Shown here: in pieces, positions 37,898 to 44,410 of the stretch | Position numbering within the stretch: the stretch's first letter is position 1 | How the letters are laid out: each line of letters begins with the position of its first letter | NCBI GenBank assembly: GCA_016702335.1 | Contig: JADJEF010000005.1 | Span: 11,070 to 75,069, forward strand | Direction: 5' to 3' | Length of the DNA stretch: 64,000 nucleotides | Source: Rhodocyclaceae bacterium | GTDB taxonomy: Bacteria; Pseudomonadota; Gammaproteobacteria; Burkholderiales; Rhodocyclaceae | The notes under the pieces: model-generated | The model's input: only the letters and a program-made list of their open reading frames with translations | What the model was told of the DNA's origin: nothing | The model's database searches: none | Program-made: the position numbers and the translations under genes

Positions 37898-38464
37898 CTA
37901 CCGCTCCCAGACTGGCCCATTGGCCAACGCCGCTTCGAGCACGCCGATGAACTCGTCGTCATCCATCGGAACGCCGCTCTGGTACTCGCACTCGCCCCTC
38001 AGATCGCGAGCGACCTCCCGGAGATACTCGTTCGTTGAGGCTTGCGAGAAGATCACCTGCCCCTCATCGATGGCGGGCCAGGAGCGGCGGGCGGACCCAT
38101 ATTCCATCCCGAAGAGCGCCGCGCCGGATTCCAGTTCGTACTCCTTGCCGTCGTCGCCCGTGATGACCGTGGTTTGCTCCACCACGATCCCGACGTACTG
38201 CCATTCGTCGCGGAAGTACGCTCGCGCGATGTCTACGCAGTCCTTCGGACGCGGGCAGTCCGCCGCCGGCTTGAGCCAGATCACGTATTGACTGTTGTCC
38301 TGGTGGCGGCCGGTCGAGCGGGTCACCTTGTAGTAGCCGCCGTCCGGGCGGCCCGTCTCACCCCGCTCCCACCCGTACCACTCCCCCAGCCAGTCGCCAT
38401 CCTTCAGGGTGGAGTCGTAGTCGTTCACGAGCTTGATCGTCACGCGCCTGTGCTTCGGTTGCAT
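37898..38464 (-). CDS. Hypothetical protein
   Basis: 188 residues from ATG behind GGAGGTGTAAC. Mixed fold, several Trp/Tyr (WLGEWYGWERGETG) and an acidic C-terminal half. No recognised family. Confidence 0.55.
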   Translation of the reverse strand: MQPKHRRVTIKLVNDYDSTLKDGDWLGEWYGWERGETGRPDGGYYKVTRSTGRHQDNSQYVIWLKPAADCPRPKDCVDIARAYFRDEWQYVGIVVEQTTVITGDDGKEYELESGAALFGMEYGSARRSWPAIDEGQVIFSQASTNEYLREVARDLRGECEYQSGVPMDDDEFIGVLEAALANGPVWER

Positions 38465-38465
38465 G

Positions 38466-38672
38466 TTACACCTCCCGGAATCGGATGTTGCGCCGTTCGT
38501 AGCCCTCTGCCACCAACAGGTCGAGCGCACGCCGCGCTTCGCTCCTACGCCAGACGGCCCACCCGCCCGCCGGTTCGGCGGGCAGTCGGAACCGGTGCCC
38601 GTCGTTTGTTGCGAGCGTCCAGAACATCGAATCCGCCGATCCACTCCACGTGGATTGGACCTTGACCTTCAC
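38466..38672 (-). CDS. Small hypothetical protein
   Basis: 68 residues; strand-rich start and a C-terminal WRRSEARRALDLLVAEGY helix. It is one base before the next gene. Unknown. Confidence 0.5.
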   Translation of the reverse strand: MKVKVQSTWSGSADSMFWTLATNDGHRFRLPAEPAGGWAVWRRSEARRALDLLVAEGYERRNIRFREV

Positions 38673-38673
38673 G

Positions 38674-39060
38674 TCACCCTCCGTAGAAATAGATCAGCCC
38701 GTCATCTCCCACCACCGGGTCGCACTCCCCGTAGGCGTGCGCCAGCCGCGTCAACTCGTTGCCGTTCGTCGGATAGTCGCCGTCCCAGAATCCCGTCCCG
38801 TGGCGGTTCCGCGTCAGCCAGAAGTTGTGGCCCGCGTCCCCGTCGTCCCCGTCGTCGTCGTACCAGAGGTGACCGTAGGAATCGTAGAAGTCGCGACAGT
38901 CCCGCCGCGCCGACTCCAGCGAATCCGGCGCGATGTCGGCCGTTGTGTAGTTGCGATCCAGCGGCTCACCCCCTTCCGGCGTGCTCTCGTCCGTGCTGGA
39001 CCACAGCGCGCAGCGCAGGTAGCCCCCGAAGAAGGCGTCGAATCCGTGGCTCACACTCAT
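38674..39060 (-). CDS. Conserved phage protein (acidic, aromatic)
   Basis: 128 residues. FDAFFGGYLRCALWS, then GHNFWLTRNRHGTGFWDGDY and LTRLAHAYGE. This combination is a known family in phages and mobile elements, function unknown; strongly acidic. Candidate for host takeover or anti-defence. Confidence 0.65.
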   Translation of the reverse strand: MSVSHGFDAFFGGYLRCALWSSTDESTPEGGEPLDRNYTTADIAPDSLESARRDCRDFYDSYGHLWYDDDGDDGDAGHNFWLTRNRHGTGFWDGDYPTNGNELTRLAHAYGECDPVVGDDGLIYFYGG

Positions 39061-39063
39061 TAG

Positions 39064-39357
39064 TCATCCACCTCCCATCTCGCGATACGTCTTGACAATT
39101 CCCCTCGCGATGGCGGCAGCCTCCCGGTACGGGATGTCCCGCACGACCGTGAACCGCCAGTTGTGGCCATCCGAGTTCTGGCCGCTCACCTCCACCATCC
39201 ACCCCGGCGTGTTCACGCCAGCCGCCCCCGCCCCCGCCGCGAGCGCCCACGGCCACGTCAGAAGATCGACCGCCGTCATGTTGTCTACGTCGTTCGGGTC
39301 GCAGCGGAACCGCCACCCGTGCCATCGGTTCCCGGAGAGTTCGGTGGCATCTCTCAT
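39064..39357 (-). CDS. Small hypothetical protein
   Basis: 97 residues with many Trp (NRWHGWRFRC, TWPWALAAG). C-terminal helix YREAAAIARGIVKTYREMG. Unknown. Confidence 0.5.
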   Translation of the reverse strand: MRDATELSGNRWHGWRFRCDPNDVDNMTAVDLLTWPWALAAGAGAAGVNTPGWMVEVSGQNSDGHNWRFTVVRDIPYREAAAIARGIVKTYREMGGG

Positions 39358-39671
39358 TCGTCGTCCACCTCCGGCTCGTGCCCCGTCCGCCAGTCGTGCG
39401 GGCCGGGTTCGTCATCCGCCCCGTCCTCGCGTTGCTCTTCGAGAAACTCGTCCCACCCCTCCGCGCAGTCCGTGCAGACGGAGTGGCGGTTCGGGCGTTC
39501 CTCCGGGATGAAGTCGCACCCGCATTCCCAGCACGGCGTCGGCAGCCCGACCCCGTATGCGTCCTTCCAGTCCGACGGGCACCCTTCCTCGTGGAAGTAC
39601 CCACCCGCCCCGCCCAGCCGGGCGTATGTCAGGTTGCAATCGTCACAGTGCGCCTCACGCCCCTTCGCCAT
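39354..39671 (-). CDS. Zinc-binding acidic protein
   Basis: 105 residues. CDDCNLTYA, CWECGCDFIPEE and CTDCAEGW give several C-x-x-C knuckles; acidic C-terminus. Likely folds around zinc. Confidence 0.55.
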   Translation of the reverse strand: MAKGREAHCDDCNLTYARLGGAGGYFHEEGCPSDWKDAYGVGLPTPCWECGCDFIPEERPNRHSVCTDCAEGWDEFLEEQREDGADDEPGPHDWRTGHEPEVDDE

Positions 39672-39903
39672 TTTCGTCCTCCAGCGCCAGTCGGTACGTC
39701 CCCACGACGTTTCCGTTCCTGTCGTGGACGTTCTGGTAGTGTGGGTAGCCGTGCGACTGCATCACGTTCGACGCGATCTCCCGAAGGATGCGCGCCACCT
39801 CCATCCGCCGCCCTTCGGACCACGGCCCGTCGTTGGCGTCGTCAAAGGAGACGAATGCGTCGTTGTCGCACGTCATCCGTAGCCTGAAGACTACTTCACC
39901 CAT
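39655..39903 (-). CDS. Small conserved phage protein
   Basis: 82 residues. FRLRMTCDNDAFVSFDDAND and EVARILREIASNVMQ then RDRNGN-type turn (HDRNGNVVGTYRLAL). A common small phage family of unknown function. Confidence 0.55.
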   Translation of the reverse strand: MGEVVFRLRMTCDNDAFVSFDDANDGPWSEGRRMEVARILREIASNVMQSHGYPHYQNVHDRNGNVVGTYRLALEDENGEGA

Positions 39904-40235
39904 CGCCCCTCCACCTCCTCCCCCTCATTGTTGATCCACACCACGTCCTCGCCCACGGCCCGCGCCGCGACCGTCTGGTGATTGGTCGTCGTTGGGCTGT
40001 ACTTGGTCGTCGGCATGACCCACGGCCCCCCACCGGACGGTAGCCATGCGATCGGCGTGTCGTAGCTGTAGACCGCATAGACCGGGTTGTCGGCCCTCCA
40101 CCGGTTCCGTAGTGCGGAGCCGAGACGCCCGCCGTATCCGTAGTATGTCCCGAGTCTCCCCGAGAGGGAGCTGGCCGTAAAGTCCACTCGATCCCGGATG
40201 AAGTCCATCGCCGTTTGACGGTTCGCCCGTTTCAT
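39891..40235 (-). CDS. Conserved phage protein (YSYDTPIAW family)
   Basis: 114 residues. YAVYSYDTPIAWL then WVMPTTKYSPTTTNHQ: the core of a family frequent in phage early operons (DUF8033-like). Probably a small beta domain, function unknown. Confidence 0.65.
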   Translation of the reverse strand: MKRANRQTAMDFIRDRVDFTASSLSGRLGTYYGYGGRLGSALRNRWRADNPVYAVYSYDTPIAWLPSGGGPWVMPTTKYSPTTTNHQTVAARAVGEDVVWINNEGEEVEGRWVK

Positions 40236-40244
40236 GTCCCACCC

Positions 40245-40592
40245 CTATTCGATGCGGCCCCACCGGCCCGGATTGCGTTCGGCCATCTCCACCAGATCAC
40301 CCCAACTTCCCACCCACACGCGGCCCGTGTCCCGGTCCACGAGGAGCGTATCCGCATACGTGTCCCCCGTGTTCAGGTACAGATAGCGCGGCCCGTAGCG
40401 GCTGTCGTCCTGCCGCCCGTCCGTCCAGATGCACTCCACGCCATGCGTGTTGGCCATGCTGTCCAGCCGGGCGAACAGGGTATCAACGGCCGGAGGTCGC
40501 GACCCATCGCGCCACCTCTCCAGTTGTCGCCGCGCATCGGGCGCATCATCCCCGAACACGCGCCGTAGCGTCTTGACGCTTGGCAGATTCAT
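40245..40592 (-). CDS. Hypothetical protein
   Basis: 115 residues, ATG behind GGAGGACTAGC. N-terminal helix (LRRVFGDDAPDARRQLERW) and a strand region (RYLYLNTGDTYADTLLV, TGRVWVGSW). Unknown. Confidence 0.55.
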   Translation of the reverse strand: MNLPSVKTLRRVFGDDAPDARRQLERWRDGSRPPAVDTLFARLDSMANTHGVECIWTDGRQDDSRYGPRYLYLNTGDTYADTLLVDRDTGRVWVGSWGDLVEMAERNPGRWGRIE

Positions 40593-40593
40593 G

Positions 40594-40863
40594 CTAGTCC
40601 TCCGCGTATGCCGATTCGATTCGTCCGTTGCAGTGGGCGCAGAACAGGTCCGCGTCCTCCCAGTTGACTTCGACCGCAATCAGCCGCCACTGGGCGTCCG
40701 ATGGATCGTCCTCGTCCGCGTCCCGCACCTCGGGCATTCCGCCGCACGTCGAGCACAGCGCCTCACCATCGGCGACGATCCCGTAGAGGGGATAACCGCC
40801 GGGCCAGGCGTACTTCTCGGCGAGCGTGTTCCAGAGTATCTCATACGCCCGGCGTCGGTTCAT
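40594..40863 (-). CDS. Zinc-binding small protein
   Basis: 89 residues, ATG behind GGGAGGGGCG. CSTCGGMPEV and FCAHCNGRIES supply two C-x-x-C pairs. A common small phage type; function unknown. Confidence 0.55.
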   Translation of the reverse strand: MNRRRAYEILWNTLAEKYAWPGGYPLYGIVADGEALCSTCGGMPEVRDADEDDPSDAQWRLIAVEVNWEDADLFCAHCNGRIESAYAED

Positions 40864-41207
40864 CGCCCCTCCCTCCACCCGATCACGAGCATCGAGTAGT
40901 ACCGCTCGGCCGCTGCCGAGAAGTCATCCCACGGCCAGACGTCGTCCGCCATGTCAGCCGCCGCCTCACCCCATGTGTCGAACGGCCCTTGCGGGTCGCC
41001 GCGATCCAGGTAGCCGGGCATCGAGTACATCCAGTACCATTTGCCCGCCTCCAGGTAGAAGGGTTCCTCCTCCTCGTCGCACTGTGGCTCAGCGTATCCC
41101 CACTCGGTCATCCCGTCGTCCTGCCACACGTCGTAGCAGGAGAGGTAGTGGGGGTCATCCCACCGACGCGGGTCGCCGTAGTTCGCGAGTTGGCTATGGC
41201 GATACAT
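40860..41207 (-). CDS. Acidic aromatic protein
   Basis: 115 residues, ATG behind GGAGGTGGTGG. Very rich in Asp/Glu, Trp and Tyr (KWYWMYSMPGYLDRGDPQG). Second gene of the early operon. Unknown; charge fits a DNA-mimic but that is speculation. Confidence 0.55.
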   Translation of the reverse strand: MYRHSQLANYGDPRRWDDPHYLSCYDVWQDDGMTEWGYAEPQCDEEEEPFYLEAGKWYWMYSMPGYLDRGDPQGPFDTWGEAAADMADDVWPWDDFSAAAERYYSMLVIGWREGR

Positions 41208-41436
41208 CCACCACCTCCCATTCGTCCTCCGACATCCCACCCCCGTCGTCGCGCCATGCGTCCGGCAGGAACCCGCCGCGAGACATCCACTCGTCCAGGT
41301 CGCACGCCAGGTCCGCGAGCACCTGGTAGTCGTCCAGCGTCGGCACCATCTCCGTCGGAGTGTGGTGGAGCTGGCATGTGCGATGTTGCCCCCAGGCGAT
41401 TGCCCGGATGCGCTTTAGGACTTCGTTCGGGTCCAT
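41194..41436 (-). CDS. First gene of the early operon, hypothetical
   Basis: 80 residues, ATG behind GGGAGCGTCCT. VLKRIRAIAWGQHRTCQLHH then VLADLACDLDEWMSR. The nearest upstream promoter is the copy at 41484-41515. Unknown. Confidence 0.55.
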   Translation of the reverse strand: MDPNEVLKRIRAIAWGQHRTCQLHHTPTEMVPTLDDYQVLADLACDLDEWMSRGGFLPDAWRDDGGGMSEDEWEVVDVSP

Positions 41437-41483
41437 AGGACGCTCCCATCTATCGCGTTCGCCGTATCATCGGCGACGGTTAT

Positions 41484-41515
41484 AGTATACACTGGCCACG
41501 ACGACCTGTGTATTT
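41484..41515 (-). promoter_or_regulatory. Early promoter copy a
   Basis: Minus strand ATACACAG, 16 bases after ACACAG, then TATACT (41484-41489). Nearest to the 41194-41436 gene; leader of ~45 bases. Conserved upstream block GGAATCGGTCCGCC. Confidence 0.75.
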
Positions 41516-41546
41516 CACTGTCGGGCGGACCGATTCCTCAGTCCCA

Positions 41547-41611
41547 GGGGATTGGGCGGGAGTTGAACCCGCCAGCGCCGACCGGCTGCGCTCGCCCGAT
41601 TACGCAATCCC
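41547..41611 (-). other. tRNA-like element
   Basis: Seven-bp acceptor-like stem GGGATTG/CAATCCC and a strong T arm GCGGG-TTCAACT-CCCGC, but only ~32 bases between them, so D and anticodon arms cannot both be normal. It is downstream of promoter copy b. It may be a tRNA relic, a tRNA mimic, or an attachment-site core; no integrase is seen. Confidence 0.5.
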
Positions 41612-41654
41612 ATATAAGCCGCTCTGCTCTTTGTACCGTTCGCGCTACACCTAT

Positions 41655-41687
41655 AGTATACACGAACGATAACCGGCTGTGTTTTTC
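41655..41687 (-). promoter_or_regulatory. Early promoter copy b
   Basis: Minus strand GAAAAACACAG, 16-base spacer, TATACT (41655-41660), with GGGAATCGCTCTGCCGAG upstream. Reads through the tRNA-like element. Confidence 0.75.
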
Positions 41688-41712
41688 GTCGCTCGGCAGA
41701 GCGATTCCCGGT

Positions 41713-41793
41713 TCACTTGCCCCTTCGGCGCAACGCCCGCCGCACGACAATCCGCACGGCGATTAGCGCCAGGAGTAGCAACGCTATTAGCAT
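41713..41793 (-). CDS. 26-residue membrane peptide
   Basis: MLIALLLLALIAVRIVVRRA plus basic end LRRRGK: one membrane span and a strongly positive tail. ATG seven bases after GAGGG, ~20 bases downstream of promoter copy c. Small hydrophobic phage peptides of this kind can act in superinfection exclusion or membrane signalling. Function unproven. Confidence 0.5.
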   Translation of the reverse strand: MLIALLLLALIAVRIVVRRALRRRGK

Positions 41794-41811
41794 CGCCGCA
41801 CCCTCATCCAT

Positions 41812-41843
41812 AGTATACACGAGACAGGAACGTCTGTGTTTTT
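41812..41843 (-). promoter_or_regulatory. Early promoter copy c
   Basis: Minus strand CAAAAACACAG, 16-base spacer, TATACT (41812-41817), upstream block GGGGAACCGGTCTGCTGCC. Drives the small membrane peptide. Confidence 0.75.
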
Positions 41844-41889
41844 GAGCCGGCAGCAGACCGGTTCCCCAGCCTTGCCGTCGTCCGACATA

Positions 41890-41939
41890 GAACGCGGTCG
41901 GCACCGTAACCGTTACCAGTTATGGCGCCGACCGCGTTC
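41890..41939 (-). ncRNA. Possible structured short RNA, copy 1
   Basis: Perfect 13-bp arms gaacgcggtcggc (41890-41902) and gccgaccgcgttc (41927-41939) with a 24-base loop. It starts ~16 bases downstream of promoter copy d, so it would be the 5' end of that transcript. No terminator T-tract follows. Confidence 0.45.
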
Positions 41940-41954
41940 GCAATCGACTATTAC

Positions 41955-41987
41955 AGTATACACGAGACCGAAACGCCCGTGTTTTTC
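41955..41987 (-). promoter_or_regulatory. Early promoter copy d
   Basis: Minus strand GAAAAACACGG, 16-base spacer, TATACT (41955-41960), upstream block GGGGAACCGGTCTGCCGAG. Confidence 0.75.
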
Positions 41988-42032
41988 GACACTCGGCAGA
42001 CCGGTTCCCCGGTCGTGCCGCCGGCCGACATA

Positions 42033-42082
42033 GAACGCGGTCGGCACCGTAACCGTTACCAGTTATGGCGCCGACCGCGTTC
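42033..42082 (-). ncRNA. Possible structured short RNA, copy 2
   Basis: Same 13-bp hairpin and loop as 41890-41939, displaced by 143 bp, directly downstream of promoter copy e. Confidence 0.45.
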
Positions 42083-42097
42083 GCAATCGACTATTAC

Positions 42098-42130
42098 AGT
42101 ATACACGAGAACCAAACGCCCGTGTTTTTC
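42098..42130 (-). promoter_or_regulatory. Early promoter copy e
   Basis: Minus strand GAAAAACACGG, 16-base spacer, TATACT (42098-42103), upstream block GGGGAACCGGTCTG. Confidence 0.75.
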
Positions 42131-42228
42131 GACGCCTGACAGACCGGTTCCCCGGACCGACAGGCCCCTCTATGGCATCGGCCGAACGGCCGAACGCCTG
42201 CGCGCCGACCGTCCGGCCGAACGTCCAC

Positions 42229-42260
42229 ATTATACTATTGCCCGACCGCGTTGTGTATTT
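42229..42260 (-). promoter_or_regulatory. Early promoter copy f (diverged)
   Basis: Minus strand AATACACAA, 16-base spacer, TATAAT (42229-42234). Keeps spacing and -10 but lacks the GGAACCGGTCTG block. Confidence 0.6.
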
Positions 42261-42313
42261 GACCGATAGACGCACTAACTCCATTGTTGGCGCGTCTGGC
42301 GCAAATGCTCGGG

Positions 42314-42382
42314 GAACATTTGTTCTACGCTAGACGCGCAAATAGAACGGCCGTTCTACCTTTGACAGTAGAACGGCCGTTC
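42314..42382. promoter_or_regulatory. Three GAAC-N4-GTTC operator-like palindromes
   Basis: Boxes at 42314-42325 (ATTT centre), 42345-42356 and 42371-42382 (both GGCC centre). The last two are 26 bp apart and sit in a larger inverted arrangement, with aaatagaac and gttctattt flanks. They match the Gram-positive LexA (SOS) consensus core; a phage repressor could also use them. Confidence 0.65.
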
Positions 42383-42401
42383 TATTTACGCACCTATGTA
42401 A

Positions 42402-42791
42402 TTATCCCGCTGTCCAACCCTCAGCATACGTGAGGCGCTCGCCCTCAATTGGCGCCGACGGCACCAATTGCCACGTTATCGGCGCCGATTGCGCGAGAAT
42501 GTCTGCCATGATGGCAATATCCGCGCGACTATCGCCCGCAAGCTTGGCAGCGTCCAATGCTGCCCTTGCCCATCGCTCGCGCTCGCCCGGATACAACGGA
42601 TATGCGCACCATTGACGCTCCAAGCGCAATTCTGCAATCGCGTTTTCCTTGGAAGCTTCAAACGTGCGGTACCTTGCATCGTGGCCAAGATCGCCGGGAA
42701 AGAATCGCAACGGTTCGATGTTGCGCGGAGTGCGGTACTCCCGCGTTGCAACGTGGCCACGTCGACCCCTGCCATCAATGTACCAAGACAT
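42402..42791 (-). CDS. Hypothetical protein flanked by operators
   Basis: 129 residues from ATG nine bases after GGGAG. Basic N-terminus (GRGRRGHVATREYRTPRN), helical C-terminal half (RERWARAALDAAKLAGDSRA). Codon use is more A/T-rich than the neighbours. It lies between two groups of GAAC-N4-GTTC boxes, so it may be regulated by, or encode, the factor that binds them. No HTH is obvious. Confidence 0.55.
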   Translation of the reverse strand: MSWYIDGRGRRGHVATREYRTPRNIEPLRFFPGDLGHDARYRTFEASKENAIAELRLERQWCAYPLYPGERERWARAALDAAKLAGDSRADIAIMADILAQSAPITWQLVPSAPIEGERLTYAEGWTAG

Positions 42792-42985
42792 AGTAACACG
42801 CTCCCTAGGGGGATACGCTCCGCCTATCGCCCGCGACGTTTGCGCGACGGGCGATTGACTGGCGGAGGATGTAAAGGATGCGCGCGACGTTTCGCCCGCA
42901 CGCCTATAGTATACTCGTGAAAATGAGAGAGACATTAATGCAAGGTGAGAGAATATCGACAGGCTAAACACGGGCGAATTGTAGC

Positions 42986-43028
42986 GAACGGATGTTCTGT
43001 AGAACGGGCATTCAGTGAACAAGTGTTC
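42986..43028. promoter_or_regulatory. Second operator-like cluster
   Basis: GAAC-N4-GTTC at 42986-42997 (GGAT) and 43017-43028 (AAGT), with an imperfect GAACGGGCATTC between them at 43002-43013, about 15 bp apart. Upstream of the 42402-42791 gene. Confidence 0.65.
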
Positions 43029-43064
43029 GACAAGCGCATGTATACAGTGCATGTACTATACTAC

Positions 43065-43091
43065 CGTGTATATCGTGTATATCGTGTATAT
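43065..43091. repeat. Three tandem copies of cgtgtatat
   Basis: Perfect 9-bp units at 43065, 43074 and 43083. A/T-rich for this genome; may be part of a promoter or protein-binding site. Confidence 0.7.
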
Positions 43092-43129
43092 CGCATGGTA
43101 ACGTGTGCTTTTCGTGTACATCTCGCGTA

Positions 43130-43157
43130 CAAAGGGAAGACCCCCGTTTCCGGGGGC
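43130..43157 (-). terminator. Intrinsic terminator of the late operon
   Basis: Minus strand GCCCCCGGAAACGGGGG followed by TCTTCCCTTTG, ~30 bases after the stop of the membrane protein gene at 43186. Strong GC stem with GAAA tetraloop. Confidence 0.75.
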
Positions 43158-43185
43158 CTTCGTCCTTGTCGGGTATCCCGAGCCC

Positions 43186-43782
43186 TTACGGCCAGGGGCG
43201 GATGTAGCCAGAGTTCGCGAGCTGACCCTCGTTGTAGGTCACTCCGTTGATCACCGCCGTGCCAATGGACCCCTTGGGGACGATCTGCCCCACCGCATAG
43301 GAGACACCGGCCGTACTGGTGAACGCTCGGAGAACCTTCCAGTTCGGGAGGCCGGACAGAATCGCCGCGCCCGCGAGATCGACCGGGAGATCGGCGCCGG
43401 AGCCGAAAACCTTATCGTAGATGAACAGGTAGATGCCGTTGGCAGTGGCGGTCACCTCACCGGCGGTGAGCAATACGGCAGCGAACCACGTGAACGGATT
43501 TCCGTCGGTATAGCCAGCGGGGAGGGTGACAAGCGAGCCGCCGTTGGCGAGGTCGAAGAGAACCACGCCGACAGAGACGGCGAACGAGAGCCCAACGGCC
43601 GCCACGCCGCTGATCTTGTAGCCCGTAAGCCTGGTCAGGCGCTTGATCACCTCAGTGAGGGTTCCAGACGCTACGGCCAGGCCGAGCCACTCCGGGATGC
43701 CGGCCGGAATCGGTACGGCGTCCTGGAACATCTGCACGAGACTCGGCAGAAGGTTTACGGTTGCGAGAGAGAGACTGAACAC
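43186..43782 (-). CDS. Multi-span membrane protein, holin candidate
   Basis: 198 residues from GTG behind GGAGGCCCCC. Hydrophobic segments near 28-45, 58-78 (SGVAAVGLSFAVSVGVVLF) and 98-118 (TWFAAVLLTAGEVTATANG). It follows the amidase gene and is last before the terminator, a common holin position. Larger than most holins, so uncertain. Confidence 0.6.
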   Translation of the reverse strand: MFSLSLATVNLLPSLVQMFQDAVPIPAGIPEWLGLAVASGTLTEVIKRLTRLTGYKISGVAAVGLSFAVSVGVVLFDLANGGSLVTLPAGYTDGNPFTWFAAVLLTAGEVTATANGIYLFIYDKVFGSGADLPVDLAGAAILSGLPNWKVLRAFTSTAGVSYAVGQIVPKGSIGTAVINGVTYNEGQLANSGYIRPWP

Positions 43783-43792
43783 GGGGGCCTCC

Positions 43793-44410
43793 TTAGATGT
43801 AGGCGATTGGACGGGGATTCTGGGCGCCCATCCGGCGCATCTCCACGACGTGGGGCATTAGGTTGTCACCGGGGCAGGCTGTTGCCTTCAGCTCCCGGTG
43901 TCCGGGCCACCGCCTGTACGCCACCACGTCGTCTAGCGTACACAGTAGCACGTATGTTGAACGCAGCGCCTCGGAAGAGGGCTGGAAGCTCACGTTGCGC
44001 CAGACGCCGTTGCGCAGCTCCTGGTGTGGGTGATAATGACCCGGAAGGCAGATGTGAACCGTGGAGTCGTTCCACGCTGGTCCCGCCCCATACGAAATGT
44101 ACTTCACGGGAGGGATGGACATCGACACCTCTCCATCATACTCTACGACGAAGTGGTACCCACAAGTATTCCACCCGATCCGGCGGTGGAAGGCCCAGAG
44201 GTCCCTCCCCGTGTCGAGGTGAGACCCGGCGCTGTGGTGGACGGTGAACGCCTCGATCCCACTCGGGGTGGGATTGGGGCGAGCCACGAGGGTGCCACCC
44301 AGGGCCTGGATGTACTCCGGGCCACGGAAGCCGCGATAGTGCTCACCAAGGCGCTGCCGGAGCCTTGCGTCGAGCGTGGCGTCGAGGCCAGTAAGTGTTA
44401 CGCTAGACAA
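43793..44410 (-). CDS. N-acetylmuramoyl-L-alanine amidase (endolysin)
   Basis: 205 residues; the best start is TTG overlapping the upstream stop (TTTGTCTAG), since no ATG lies nearby. PGRP/Amidase_2 features: AFTVHHSAG (His58), WNTCGYHFVVEYDG, and WPGHRELKATACPGD (His171, Cys179), giving the zinc ligands. It cuts the amide between muramic acid and the stem peptide. Confidence 0.87.
   Translation of the reverse strand: MSSVTLTGLDATLDARLRQRLGEHYRGFRGPEYIQALGGTLVARPNPTPSGIEAFTVHHSAGSHLDTGRDLWAFHRRIGWNTCGYHFVVEYDGEVSMSIPPVKYISYGAGPAWNDSTVHICLPGHYHPHQELRNGVWRNVSFQPSSEALRSTYVLLCTLDDVVAYRRWPGHRELKATACPGDNLMPHVVEMRRMGAQNPRPIAYI

Larger units (their letters stand above)
41884..42169 (-). repeat. Tandem direct repeat of 143 bp, two copies
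   Basis: Copies begin at 41884 and 42027 (gacatagaacgcggtc). The first ~85 bases are identical, the rest nearly so. Each copy carries a hairpin and a promoter, so a promoter-hairpin unit has been duplicated. Confidence 0.85.
41437..42401. promoter_or_regulatory. Non-coding early control region
   Basis: About 965 bases with no gene above 30 codons that can be supported. It holds six promoter copies, a tRNA-like fold, a 26-codon peptide gene, a 143-bp direct repeat with hairpins, and three GAAC-N4-GTTC palindromes. All promoters face left into the early operon. Confidence 0.8.
42792..43129. promoter_or_regulatory. Intergenic control region upstream of 42402-42791 gene
   Basis: No supported gene. 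Contains TATACT (42908-42913, minus strand) without a clear -35, the second operator cluster, a 9-bp tandem repeat (43065-43091) and A/T-rich promoter-like DNA. Confidence 0.55.

Noticed and set aside
42945..43250. Plus-strand frame of 101 codons over the second operator cluster
   Set aside because: It runs through repeats, the terminator and the end of the opposite gene; no convincing start or composition.
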